DNA of 64,000 nt from Lithospermum erythrorhizon (taxonomy: Eukaryota > Streptophyta > Magnoliopsida > Boraginales > Boraginaceae). Both the position numbers and the translations under genes were made by a program. The notes below the pieces were generated by a model, which saw only the letters and a list, made by a program, of their open reading frames with translations, ran no database searches and was not told the DNA's origin. Of this stretch, positions 48,001 to 60,051 are shown in pieces. The stretch's first letter is position 1; the number at the start of each line of letters is the position of its first letter. The DNA is taken from NCBI GenBank assembly GCA_019722365.1, contig JADFUC010002388.1, forward strand, positions 1-64,000. The letters run 5' to 3'.

Positions 48001-50844
48001 ACAAACCTTCTCAAAATCAAGTGAATAGAAGTCGTTCAAAGTTCTGGATTTCGCCGATCCTCCAAAAACCAGAAGCAATTTCTCATCATAAAGAGCAGCA
48101 ACATGATTTGATCTAGGAGAGGGTCCTGATCCTCTGTGAGACAAAAAAAACTTAGTATAGCTTTGTGGAAGCAAAACTAGGGAAATGAGACCATGTGTAA
48201 TGAGAGGGGATTATCTTTAGAGATGTGGCATCATATAATTCTTAATAAGAAACCTTAAAGCAGAAAGAAATGGTGGCTTACGTGCAACTGAGGGGGAGCC
48301 AAGTCAAAGACTTCAGATCAAACATATGCAGATCATTTAGTTTTCTCCTCCTGGAATCTTCACCCCCAAACAAAATAAAAACAGAGCTTGCTCTAACTAC
48401 AGAATGACCACTGCGAGCAACCTACGTTTTATGTTAACATTCACAAGTCAATACTGAATGTTTGAGACCCTGAGTGTACTAAATAGAGTAAACAGCTCGG
48501 AGTTCTTTAACAATTGTTAGGAAGATTTAGACTTTCAGAGTCACATGTGAGGTCACTGACATGGAAGTATAAGGAACTACTGTGAATTGAGAAGAACTAC
48601 AACATATTACTATCTTTATATTAGATTACTATTATGGACACTGTAAGCTTCCAAGTAAAGACAAGATGAAAAGGCATGACAGGTGAAAAAGAAAAGCGTT
48701 GCTCACTGTAATGAAATCTAATCCAGTATGCTGAAGTGTTCAATCAGGAATAGCAGTGGTAAAACTTAATTGATCTTTTGCATTTTCAGTCTGCACATTC
48801 CTATGCCCCTCTACATATAATTGATATTAAATCATCAAATAATGAAAGAAAGCTCAGTTCTTGACATCATGATGTCGTAGTGTTGAACTTCCTAATCAAT
48901 TACTCCACTGATCAAGGCAGTAGTTATCCAGCAAAAAAAAGGAAAGAGAAAAATCAAAAAAAGTGTAGGCAGAGATTTACTGGAATATCTCCTTTGGCTT
49001 CAATATGTGACCAGCATTCTGTATCCGTATCAAATGCCCACACTGACATGTATACAGGGATTGCTTAGTAATGACAGAAAAAAAAAAAAAAACTAACAGT
49101 AGGCATATTCAGAGCCCCATACCTGATAGTTTTTCACTTGAGGGTTCAGTCTTTCCTCCTATCAAGAGCAACTTCTTCCCCCAGGAAATCTGAAATTTGA
49201 GTTGTGGGCAATGACAGAATTTGGAAAGTGGTATTTTAAAGGTAGATATCATGTACCAAAGAGTGTCCCTTGCAAGCAGGAATTTTTAGAGGAAGGCTGG
49301 TTGGGGAAAGGCGAAGGTTGGAAGAAGCTTTACCCCATGAAAATCGATCAAAGTCGAGCACCTATTAAGAAAGAGGAATTTAAAGATAATGCAAAAGTAA
49401 CAGAGTTACTTCCAGTTTCTATGCAGAAGGAAACATCTCTATTTTCGATAGATGTCCATACCTGCACATCTTCTAGCATTCCGGTATTTGATTCTCCACC
49501 TACTACCACCATCTTGTTCCCAACCACTGCTGCAGCATGCTATGTAAGGAAAGTACAGATTAAAACTTTCAAACAGAAAAGTAGAATATGTGCTGAAGGA
49601 ATTCTGTCCACGGTATAATAATATTATGAATTTCAAGAACCATTACATTAAAGCGAGGAGTAGGCTTTTCTCCAGTAATTGAAAGAACCATCCAATTTTC
49701 AGAGCTGCCCGATGTACAGTTGTTAAGCTCAGGCGCACCCAATGGTTGGTGGAAGTTATACTCATCAGACTCATTACTAGAAGGTGTGATCCCTTCATCC
49801 TGCATCACTAGAGAGGTTAGCATGACCACATTTTGGTGTTAGGACATGACAACGAGGATTATGTTAAGCATACATTATTAGTGTTGTGTCGTTTTGGATG
49901 TCTCATCGGAGTTCCCTGAGCAGAATCTGAAAGCTGAACTTTTAACCTGCAGGAAAATTGATGGATATTGATAAAAATGATGAAACATGGCATGTAATTT
50001 ACTCTCTTAGAAAGTAATCAGGGGATATAGAGCTGGACAAGCAACCAATGAAAATGATCTTAAGGATTATGAGCACTTAATAGACTAAATATATGTCAAC
50101 ACTGAACAGGTTTGTTGGGTTGAAGATTTTATGTTGTTACGCCTTATGTTGGATGCGCGAGTTTAGTAGTGCACTAGTGCACCCATAAAGAACCACCAAC
50201 TGCAGAAATGTAGACATCGAAGAAAGCTGAATAGTTCTTGCCCCCTTTACTATAGTTGATACTACTTTCCTAATTTTCAGACACTAAACTAGGTATCAGA
50301 AAAAAGAAATATGACTACAGACTTCTCCTAGATTCTCTCTTAAATTTGGGAGTCACTTTGCCCTCAACGAAAACAATAAAATAGTGCCTCCATCCCTACA
50401 TAGTGTAGTTTGATTTTTTGATAGTGCGATTAACAAAACTTTGCCGTTACAGTGTCACATAACTTAGATTTGAACAAAAAAAATTATCAAGTCAATAATA
50501 AAGAACATTGAAACATGTTCAAGTTCAAACTTTAAAGAATCAACCAAAACTAGACAATCTTTTTAAGATGGAGGGAGTATACTACTATACTGAAGATAGT
50601 GAACACTTTAAAGATACAATCACCACACATAGGTAATAGAGAAGCCAAAAAGGTTAGCTTTTTAACCAACACTTTCTGAATCTTTTTCAAACATAAAATA
50701 CAGCAAAGCAACAATTTTTATTTCTTATTTCACCAAAATACACTACCAATTAACATTAAATAAGAAATAAAATTCAAGAAAAAAAATGAACTCAACCCAC
50801 CTTCCTATCTTCATCCTCCTTTTTGAAAATCCAAACATCTTCAT
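45041..50844 (-). CDS. Kelch-repeat protein with C-terminal coiled coil (At5g18590-like)
   Basis: A complete 694-residue model in 16 exons, all in phase: 50844-50801, 49946-49874, 49799-49647, 49539-49462, 49361-49257, 49189-49123, 49042-48981, 48421-48282, 48133-48007, 47924-47810, 47268-47180, 46753-46670, 46567-46280, 46028-45510, 45370-45311, 45121-45041. The N-terminus is MKMFGFSKRRMKIGR. The kelch propeller covers about residues 75-380, with blades marked by VVVGGES, LLLIGGK, FILFGGED, LLVFGGSAK, LYITGGG and VAFGGFK. Residues about 490-690 form a long heptad-rich coiled coil. Relatives are often labelled acyl-CoA-binding domain protein 4-like, but no acyl-CoA-binding domain is encoded here, so I would not assign lipid binding. 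The layout suggests a protein-interaction scaffold. An alternative start is the third codon (50838). Intron 1 contains a MITE. Confidence 0.93.
50384..50577. mobile_element. Stowaway-like MITE in intron 1 of the kelch gene
   Basis: A 194 bp unit with TA at both edges (50382-50383 and 50578-50579). The right end read inward is CTCCCTCCATC and the left end is GTGCCTCCATC (9 of 11 matching). TA target duplication and the CTCCCTCC terminus mark Stowaway (Tc1/mariner) MITEs. It lies between exons 1 and 2 and does not touch splice sites. Confidence 0.65.
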
Positions 50845-53800
50845 CTTCAGACAGTAATATGAAAGCCCAAAACCTTAAAAACCAAGCCTAATAAACTCAC
50901 ATTACAATCAAGAAAGCTTAATATTAGGATTAAAACATGTTGGTCTGAAAAAATGCAACACAAACAAGCTAATTATTATATGCAGGACTTATTCTAAGTA
51001 GTGTTCGAAGTTCATTTACCTTTGTAGAAGATATTGTTGTCTGAGAACACAATTATTAAGATAATTAAGACAAACTCTCAACCATTCGCATTCAAAACAA
51101 AGCTAACAAGTGATATTGTACACTAAGCTGGTTTTGGTTTATTGGGAATCTAACTATATATTTTATTCCATTGATATTTTTCAAATTATAATATTTATTA
51201 ATTATGTTCGATGAGATTCGAATATTTGATTTCAAGATCATGAATAACAGATATCACGAATCAACGTTACATCATTCAATTAGTTCAATATTATGAAAAC
51301 AGATATCATCATATTAACTAGTGTAAAAATGTGATATAATTGTAAGTATATTTATAGATGTAGATATATTGATAGTGTATATAATAATATGAGACCGCAT
51401 GTGTCAATATGTGATGTGTAAAATTATTGGTCCCCTGTGAGACAGCTTGCATGGGTTATAGTTTTGTCATTATGATAGGCAATCGAGACTTTCCTATAAC
51501 TAAAAGCATCATCATCAAATTATAACCAAAATGATTATATAAGTTGACTCGGTCCATTTGCTTTAGCTTACAATTACTACTTGAGTAGTCATTAGTAATA
51601 TTAAACCTTCAATTCATTTTAATTAACTATAATATTTTTTAATTGTGTTTGTACTTCTTCAATAATAATGAAACTGTTCAAAATCCTTACTTAAAATATA
51701 AAATCATGTTAAAAATGAAATGATTATAAGAATAATTGTCTGTTTAAATGGGTGTTTGTTAACGTGTGAACGAAGTTATGATTTTTAAGTGTTTTATTTA
51801 AGAACACATTGAATCCGAATTATTGAATAAATTGGAACCATAAATTATACACAGCCGATTCAAATTTCATAATAATATTATGTGGTACAAATTTGTGCTT
51901 CTATAAACTAAGATATCATAATAATATTATACCCCGTAACTAGTTGTAATATAAATGGTACGGAGTATAAATGGGTACCATAACTATTGTAATCGAAATT
52001 TATGTATAAACTGATACACAATATATACATTACTTTTTAACAAGTTGGCAGTTCTTCCTCGTCAACGTGGGTAATCTCAGTACTATTTTACTTAGAAGTT
52101 AGAAGTAGTAGAGATGGTCCTCAGAGAAGAGATCTAGTGCGTTTAAGTGAGTTGCTTAAGTAATAAATTAAGCTTAAGTCCCTTCTGTGCTCATGGTACT
52201 TAGTTTATTAAATATTAACCGTCGACCATCAGAGTGGGTCTTTGTTAATCGTAGTTAATCACCATTGATTGGAGGTGGCAGACGTTGATTGACGTATATT
52301 TGATCTCGTAAAAATCCATAAATAATGTGTATAAAGTACATTATACTTATAAGATGTTTTCAAAGTATATTTGTACTGTACATACAAATATTCAAATTTA
52401 TCAATTAGAATATATTTGTATAGGAATATTTATTCATAGATATGTTTTAAATTATATATATACTGTATCAACAGTGTGTCGCTAACATATATAAAATGTG
52501 AATAGGAGTTCTGTTTCTTGATTTAACTGAATTTTACTATTTATTAATTACTTAAAAATTAAATTCTCTCTAAGAGTACAAAAATTAGGCACAAATATTA
52601 TTATTTTAATTAATAATTACAGATCTTAATATAAGATAATTTCATATTTAATAGAATTAATTATTGTTAGCTATTCATATCATCATTGTTTATTTTTAAC
52701 GTTTTTTATAACCATTAATATCCCGCCCGGCCATATATAAGCTAATACTCAATTCTTTATTATAGGAAAGCGTTAAATAGGCGATACATTAATAAATTTA
52801 TCTTTTACAAGTTGTTTATAAATGTTGCTCGTTAGAGAGCCTCCGGGCTCCACGATTTAATGAGGATGGAGTACAAATATTTAGGTTAAATATTTTTCAT
52901 TTGAGTTGTTTATATATTATTCGTTTATTCTGCATTCCCCATCGATATAATTTTTAAATCGTATATGCGTTTTAATCTTATTAATAATTAATGTTAGATA
53001 AATAATAATATATTTTATGTACAACTATTGTTATTATTATTAATACTAGGTGTTAGTTAAAATAATCATATGATTTATATAGAATTATTATTATTAATAT
53101 TTTATGGGCAACTATTGTTATAATTATTAATAATAGGTGTTACTTAAATAATCATATGCACTTGTGTAGAATTATTATTATTATTATTATTATTCATTAA
53201 TATATGATATGAATTTTATATATTGGGGTCACTTGAAATTTGAATTATCTTTTTAAATGAAGCTGCCAAAATACGATAATATATATTCCTAACCCAGAGA
53301 AAATGGGGACCGTAAAAAATGAACTGCACTTTATATACATTTAACATTATGGTTGTATGATTACAATGATGAAGAAGATAAGTCAAGAATTAATATAATA
53401 ATGTAAATCTAAAATCTTATACTCAGACCCTTTACTTTTTAGGGCTATTTTTAATACCAATGACATTGGCATTTTATGACAATTTATTAATATTGTTACA
53501 AGTATATATCAAAACTAAGATACTAGGGATAAATTATTGTCATTCCTGTTATTATTATTATTACTATTATTGTTATAATTTTTTCTTGAAGTTTATCAAT
53601 AATATGATGGATATGGATGATATAGTCAATCCAAACTTGTAATTGACTTCATTGACTCACAATACCATATATATGAATTTAATGCGAAGATTTTTTATCT
53701 ACTATTTTTTTTTCCCTTTAAATTACTCGATCAGGTATCGATCAAAAAAAGTATAGATCAAAGCAAGCGACTATCATGTTAACATTCAGGTATATATTAT

Positions 53801-54627
53801 TATTCATAATTTGAGAAAACTTCATCTATAATGAAATGTGGAATTATTATCACTAACATATATAGAAGTCCAAATTAGCGTTATGTTCTTTCGTTTCGCG
53901 TTATTAGTGCCAAATTAATGTTCTCTACAAAATCTAAAGTTAAGAGCAAAAATAATATCTTTTAATTAATAATGCTTTCTCTTAATTATTAATTATGAGT
54001 TCTAATAATATAATTTTATATGTTAGGGATCCACAAAAATTTAAGTATACTTTTAAATAATACTAATTTAATTGACATAAAAACAAACAATTCGATGTCT
54101 TATATTGATTATCGATTACGTCAAATATATTTAGTCAGGAAGGCGTCAAGTATTAAAGTAATATTTGTATATCTCTATAGCAATATCTGGTGGTATAGTT
54201 ATTATATATCGTTTTAGAAACATTCGAATTAAAAATAAAAAATATATTAAATATTTGATAAATCGATTTAATTATTAAATAAATCTCCTTTATTAAAAAA
54301 GTGTAAAAGAAATTAAAATGAAAAAAAATGAGTAGTCCAAACTTGATTGAGTATGTTTGGTCTCCATGTAATCAATACCACCATTTGCATCTTCAATGTA
54401 TTGGAATAAACTGATGGTTTTAATAGAAGAAACTGTTTTCTTAGGGGATTAGAGTCTTTAAACATGCATTAATGTACAACATTTATTATAAACTACTACG
54501 GATTCTAATGTAATCTATTAAATCCTTCCAGATGACTGAATACTCAAACTATATTTGCTTGTTTTTTCTCAAACATAACTAATCCAGATTTTGGTAGTAA
54601 ACTTATTTCATTCTTGAATTTTATATT
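50845..54627. other. Divergent intergenic region, AT-rich
   Basis: Contains the presumed promoters of the kelch gene (left) and the GT31 gene (right), with no further gene seen. Short open frames at 53460-53642 and 54020-54217 are compositional. A repeat unit at 52985-53180 and a ggatccacaaaaattt segment at 54030 recur inverted near 61-62 kb. Confidence 0.45.
52985..53180. repeat. Two tandem copies of a ~100 bp AT-rich unit
   Basis: The unit contains acaactattgtta, then an ATT run, then aggtgtta(g/c)tt, then aaataatcatatg, then tagaattattatt. It occurs twice here, and a related copy lies inverted at 61441-61550. Confidence 0.6.
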
Positions 54628-55827
54628 ATGATTTCCGAGTTATCAAGTATGAGCCACAAGAAAAAATCAATAAGGTTCAATTTTCCTGTAAAGATTGTCT
54701 CTATATCAAGGCAATGGGCATTTTTCATTTGGGTCATCAGTTTTTGCGCAGGAATGTTCTTTGGCAGCAAGATGAAGATGTTGCCAGATGCAAAAGTCAC
54801 TATAGGATTAAGTAACCTAGATTGTCACAGTTCAAAGACTATAGTGCATATTAATTCCATGAATAATTCGAAATCGACCCATGTGTCTACAAGCGACAAA
54901 GTTATAGCCTTGAATAATAGAATTATCCCAAATGTCGATATGGAGCTAAAAGGACAGTTTAATGAATCAAGGTCCAAAAATGATGAGTTAAAAAAGGCAT
55001 CAGGTAAAAAATATCTAATGGTTATTGGAATAAACACTGCGTTTAGTAGTAAACTACGACGAGAATCCCTCCGGGAAACATGGTTCCCGGATGGAGAAAA
55101 ACGAAGGAAACTCGAGGGGGAGAAAGGCATTATTGCTCGTTTTGTGATCGGACATAGTTCAACCTCTGGAGAGGATGTTCTTGATAAAGCGATTCGAGAG
55201 GAGGATGAGAAGTACGGAGATTTCTTGAGGTTGGACCATGTTGAAGGATATCATGGACTTTCTGCTAAGACAAAATCATATTTCTCCACTGTTGTTGATT
55301 TATGGGATGCGGACTTTTATGTCAAAATTGACGATGATGTTCATGTTAACATAGGAGCATTAGCCAATACTTTGGCTCTACATCTTGATCATCCTCGAGT
55401 ATACATAGGTTGTATGAAATCTGGCCCTGTTCTTTTTTCCAAGGAGGAAAAATATCATGAACCAGAGTTTTGGAAATTTGGTGGGGAGGGGAATCAATAT
55501 TTTCGCCATGCGACGGGCCAAATTTATGCTATTTCGAAAGAATTGGCGGTTTATATAGCGAAAAATAAAGGTGTTCTTCATGAATATGCAAATGAGGATG
55601 TTACATTGGGATCTTGGTTGATAGGATTGGAACTTAAGCATGTACATGAAAGGAGATTTTGTTGTTCTTCCGTTGTGGAATGTGAGTTGAGGGCAATTAT
55701 TGGTGGTCATTGTGTTGCTACATTTGATTGGGGGTGTAGTGGAATTTGTGACTCTACAAAGAGGATTAAGGGAATTCATCAACGTTGTGCTGAGGATGGC
55801 AATTTGATATGGAGTAGTTCGTATTGA
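54628..55827 (+). CDS. GT31 beta-1,3-galactosyltransferase-like type II membrane protein, intronless
   Basis: An uninterrupted 399-codon frame. Residues about 30-47 ([17 protein letters not shown]) form the signal anchor of a type II Golgi protein. A lumenal stem follows, then the glycosyltransferase family 31 domain from about residue 127: [27 protein letters not shown], the metal-binding DxD as KIDDDVHVN (D235-D237), the [15 protein letters not shown] segment (here [11 protein letters not shown]), and [14 protein letters not shown] (E323, D324). The cysteine-rich end (RRFCC, then FDWGCSGIC) is typical of plant B3GALT members. These enzymes add galactose from UDP-Gal in a beta-1,3 linkage to glycoproteins, but the acceptor cannot be told from sequence. 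Plant genes of this group usually have several introns, so the uninterrupted frame hints at origin by retroposition. All key motifs are intact. A second ATG at 54649 could also start translation. Confidence 0.88.
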   Translation: MISELSSMSHKKKSIRFNFPVKIVSISRQWAFFIWVISFCAGMFFGSKMKMLPDAKVTIGLSNLDCHSSKTIVHINSMNNSKSTHVSTSDKVIALNNRIIPNVDMELKGQFNESRSKNDELKKASGKKYLMVIGINTAFSSKLRRESLRETWFPDGEKRRKLEGEKGIIARFVIGHSSTSGEDVLDKAIREEDEKYGDFLRLDHVEGYHGLSAKTKSYFSTVVDLWDADFYVKIDDDVHVNIGALANTLALHLDHPRVYIGCMKSGPVLFSKEEKYHEPEFWKFGGEGNQYFRHATGQIYAISKELAVYIAKNKGVLHEYANEDVTLGSWLIGLELKHVHERRFCCSSVVECELRAIIGGHCVATFDWGCSGICDSTKRIKGIHQRCAEDGNLIWSSSY

Positions 55828-57956
55828 GATATGTTATTAACACAATATTCTCTTGCAAATTCAAGAAAGACAATGCATCATCAGAAAACTAGTTGGTTTG
55901 TCTAAGAGCAGGCATTGAAAGGCCAAGCATGTAATGATCATATGACATGACTAAAATTAGTTTGTAAACTAGATTGGTAGTTGAGTATGACTTTGTTGCT
56001 TTGGATAATATCATCTTATCTCTTTTGTTTTTCTTGTCTCCTTATTTTAATTGATTCTACAACTTAAGTCATACCATTAGACTCTTTGGACTGGACCTGG
56101 TACATTGCATTATCCAACTGTACCAGTACATTTCTATCATTGTATCCATATTTTTAGAAAAAGAGGAAGAGTAGAGAAGAAAGGCTTTGGATAAAGCCTC
56201 TGTTTTTTGTTTTACGTTATCTGATGTTATTACGTAATATCACGATGAAAAAATATTTAAAAGTATTAATATATTTAACGTAATTTACTAAAAATATTAT
56301 AAATTGTTATTCAAATCAATATTATGTATATAAAAAAGGATGACAAAGTTTGTTAATTTGATCATTAAAAAATTAATCTAGGCAATCTTTCTCTGATGGA
56401 TAAAAATATTCAAATTATGTATGAATGACGTATTAATTATGACAAGTTGACGTTTTAATTTTGAACTCAAATACTTTATAAAATTTTGTTATATTATTAT
56501 GTGAAATATGTATATCAACATATAATATTTTGAACAAGCTATCAATTTTGTAGGTGGAGTTTTAAAACTTTGTCATATTCAAAATTATAACTATTTTGTT
56601 ATATTATTATGTGAAATATGTATATTATAACTATTTTGTTATATTATTATGTGAAAATTTAAAATTTATGAATACTAAATTTCACATTCATCTCTAAAAG
56701 TTCATTTACTTTTTTTGTTCAATAGTCAAAATTATTTAAAAGTCAACCAATAAAACTAAAGAATTATAAATTTTAAATTTTCTTGTTCATAGTACCTCCA
56801 TCTCTAAAATGTTCATGAATTTTTTTTAATAGTTAAAATGATTTAAAACTCAATCACCAAAATTTATAAATACTGAATATGATGTATTTTTCTAAAAATA
56901 TTATATGTTGAAGAGTAGAGAAGAAAGGCTTTGAATTTCTAAATACAAAAACAAATGATTTGATTATGTCATTTAATCAACAATGCTTTTTGTATATCAA
57001 TTTTGCTCATTAAATGTTCATGTTTGCTAGGAAATGGGATCAGAATTTGTAGCCAGTAGTATTACGAGGAATTTAAAATGTTTCAAAATGTTCTGAACAA
57101 AATAATGTTTTATTTTTTTTGTTTGTTTGTTAACCTTGTGTTTTATTATGTTACATGAACAATAAGATGAAAATAAGTATGCATAGGTGTCATAAATATA
57201 GAGAAACTACATTACAAATCTGTTGTTCTTAACCAAATTATAAGCTTAGTACGAGGGTCTCTACTTTTGAATATAGATCGTCATGAGCAAATTTGCAACT
57301 CGGACTTGCACCCAGCTCGGTAAGCAGGCTTGAAAAACTGTCTGATAATAATAAGCCGGTAGGATTTCTGTCTGGATTTTTTTTTTTTTTTGATTTCTGT
57401 CTGGAATTTGACTTGAAATATAATCAGATATATATGGGATCGGACTGCTAATAGCCAATTATTTATTCAGTTAAAGTGTATTAATAACATTGTAAGTACT
57501 AAGTCGAAGTGAGTAAACAAGAGTATCCATCAATTTACCCTAGTCTAGCCGATTTTTTCAATCTAATTTCGAATTCGACTTGTTACTGAATTGTGATACG
57601 GGTGATCTCATTTGTGGATCAAATCGGCTTGATAATTTAGACTTATGGAACCATAAAATTGTAATCGTGGTATTCAGGACAGGGATTTCGAAGATCCGTT
57701 AATGTGACGGTTTCATAGTTTTTACAAAACTGAGAGCTTGGAACTTCATTAAGTTAGTTTAATTGCCTTTAATTTCATCGGTAGCATCGTATGGTTTTGC
57801 ATTTATCACTGTAGTGGAAGTCCAATACCAACTTTGCATATCCAACAAATTTGATTCAGTACCCACAAACAATTCAAACATAACATAACATCATGCACTA
57901 GCATAGTTCACAACTTAAACATCAAAATAAACGCCATTAAACCAAAGTCCATTCAA
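55828..57956. other. Intergenic, AT-rich, with short direct repeats
   Basis: No gene supported. A 22-23 bp phrase, gaagagtagagaagaaaggc followed by ttt, occurs at about 56167 and again at 56910. The phrase ttttgttatattattatgtg followed by aaa occurs three times (about 56484, 56593 and 56634). The open frame at 57261-57458 on the minus strand spans a T16-like run and is not credible. Confidence 0.5.
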
Positions 57957-58293
57957 CTAATGTTTCTTGGCAAGGTTCAAAGTCGAAAGAGAGACCATTA
58001 CTAAAAATATCGTTGCGCCAAGCAAGGAAAGGAAAAGAGAAGCTGCAACTTGGTGACAATATCTGTCGAAAATGTTGCACACCTTGTTCCATCGGAGATG
58101 TGTATTCCCTTCATAGCCAATGAGTCCAACGGAAGTTGCGGCGCCGCCACCGGAGAAAAGCAACCCCACCATTATTAGGTCGGAGATCATGATCAATAAG
58201 GTGAGACCTTTTTTATTTCCTCTATTTGCCAATGTTATGACTAGTGATATCGCAGCATAAGCACATGCAATTGAGTCCGCCACAACTAAATAC
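57957..58293 (-). pseudogene. CASP-like (UPF0497) membrane protein, last exon only
   Basis: The minus-strand frame from a splice acceptor at 58294-58295 to the stop at 57957 encodes 111 residues. It has YLVVADSIACAYAAISLV (membrane span), then a loop, then SDLIMVGLLFSGGGAATSVG (span), GYEGNTHLRWNKVCNIFDRY (the conserved second extracellular loop) and a last span QVAASLFLSLLGATIFLVMV. This is the C-terminal part of a CASPL1-type protein. The family forms plasma-membrane scaffolds, with Casparian-strip proteins as the best known members. The first exon, which encodes the first membrane span and the RxxLR-like motif, was not found up to 64 kb. The gene is therefore either an orphan exon or has a very long intron. 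A partial copy of the acceptor region lies at 58374-58425. Confidence 0.75.
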
Positions 58294-58425
58294 CTACACA
58301 TGGTTCATGAAATATTAATTTCAAGGTTTTCTTAACCAATAAGTGAAATAGTCATCCAACCTTTTTTATTACTCAATTGAGTCCACCATAACTAAATACG
58401 CCTACCATTGGTTCATGCAATTGAG
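58271..58425. repeat. Partial tandem duplication of the CASP-like exon's acceptor region
   Basis: Text around 58271-58311 (caattgagtcc(g/a)cca, then aactaaatac, then ggttcatg) recurs at 58374-58417, including a second potential acceptor (ggtag in the minus sense). The copies differ at several bases. Confidence 0.7.
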
Positions 58426-59486
58426 TAACTCATCCAAATAATCGAGTTTTATTAAAAGATGCATACCATTAGATATTATAAATACATAACATGCACATAC
58501 AAGATCAATTTAGGATCACAATTTAATTTTTAATTGATTAGTCAATCTTCAAGCAAGTAAAATGGTCTGTAGTATTATTTTTTTTACTTTGACATGAGTG
58601 TTTAATTTGCACATGGCTCTGCTTATATTCCACTCCCTCTATCATTTATAATGCATGATAAATTGAATGTGCGTGGTTGTTGGTTTTAATTTGGGCCTAG
58701 ATATTATAATCATGATCCATTAAAAAAATATATCTACTCCAAATAGGCAACTACATCACCATCTACAAGCACAGTTTTAGTAGGTTGAAACAAGAAGAAA
58801 GATTATGAATTGATGGAAGCCATAACTGTCAATTAGTTACATATAAGCCAATGATTTTTTCCATGTGAATTCTACACATTATGTTAGATGTGCTTTCTGA
58901 AGTTGTAGAAAAATAATACTCAGTTCTTTTTATAGTAACTTCTAATGAATGTGACAGTCAAGAAAAGTTAACTATAGCCAGAGCAGTTTTTACTATTTCA
59001 GAGCGATATTTGTTTAAAATATAATTTTATTCTTATTTAATTTTGTCAAATTTCAACAAATATCATTAAACTTTTTTTTGAGTGTTTTATATTCAAACAA
59101 TAAATCTAATTCAATGTAAAACGAAATATAATCATTGAGATATAATATAATATTGCTTGATTAAGTAGGGATAATATCATTAGTTAAATGAATATTGCTC
59201 TGAATTTATAAAAAATATATATGATTAGCAGTCAGGAAATATCTAATGCGCAGTTGATGGCTATGTATGTATGAATGTACTAGCCCTTCTCATATACTCC
59301 GTATGTGAAAATTGTCTAATTTAATTTTTAATAATCAAATTTAATAAATTTTATTATTTTAATTGACATATATATGTATATTGTTGAAAACTTTGATGCA
59401 TGTGAATCAGAGTTTTCATATTAATAGCAATCATGCTGAAAACACTAAACACTAATACTTTATATATATACTTTCATTAAATATTA
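58426..59486. other. AT-rich intergenic stretch, no gene seen
   Basis: Searched on the minus strand for a first CASP-like exon without success. No terminal repeats or RNA genes recognised. Confidence 0.4.
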
Positions 59487-60049
59487 CTCTTTCCGATTTT
59501 TTTTTACTTGACATCCTATAATTTTTCACTTTAATTAAGAAATAATTAAGAATAAAGTATATTTTACTTATATATTCCTAATCAATAACTAAAATAACAA
59601 TTAATAAATGTAACTTTTGAATCTTAGAAGTAGGGTGTAGAAGGAAAAAGCCAATGAAGCGTGCGTTGGGCTAAAGTGACAATTATTTCAAAAACAAAAA
59701 AATTTGCTAGGATATTAAGTAAAAAAACCCGGTATAAATGCTCTATTGACGTCAGGTCGCCACTTTGCGGTCTTGCCCTGTAGCATCGGCGTAAGTTCGA
59801 TCGCAGCCGGCGAGGAAGTAGTATTCTTGAATCAGAAATTAGTATACTCGGTGTTCTTGGGAGATTCACACAGCCCATCTTTGGCGTGTGTATGGGGAGT
59901 AGTACGGGCGCATGCAGCATCTCGAATCTTTTCCGCGTTGGTGATGGACTAGCAGGTGGGGATCTTGCCTACGTTAGTATCAGTATAAATTCAAAATTAG
60001 AATTGACCATCAAAATTAAAAATAAGACAAATTCATGAAATTGAGGGAG
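59487..60049. mobile_element. Possible Stowaway-like MITE, 563 bp, with a GC-rich centre
   Basis: The left end is CTCTTTCCGATTTTT with TA before it (59485-59486). The right end read inward is CTCCCTCAATTTCATG with TA after it (60050-60051). Both ends then contain an acTTGaCA/aTTTGTCTT-type phrase. Between them, about 59740-59960 is much more GC-rich than the flanks and has open frames on both strands with no family I recognise. It could be a captured gene piece. The terminal match is only partial. Confidence 0.4.
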
Positions 60050-60051
60050 TA

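Noticed and set aside
49202..49618. Plus-strand 138-codon frame
   Set aside because: It is antisense to exons 4 and 5 of the kelch gene, which are confirmed by phase and motif.
55378..55782. Minus-strand 134-codon frame inside the GT31 gene
   Set aside because: It is the shadow of the GT31 coding strand, with no independent support.
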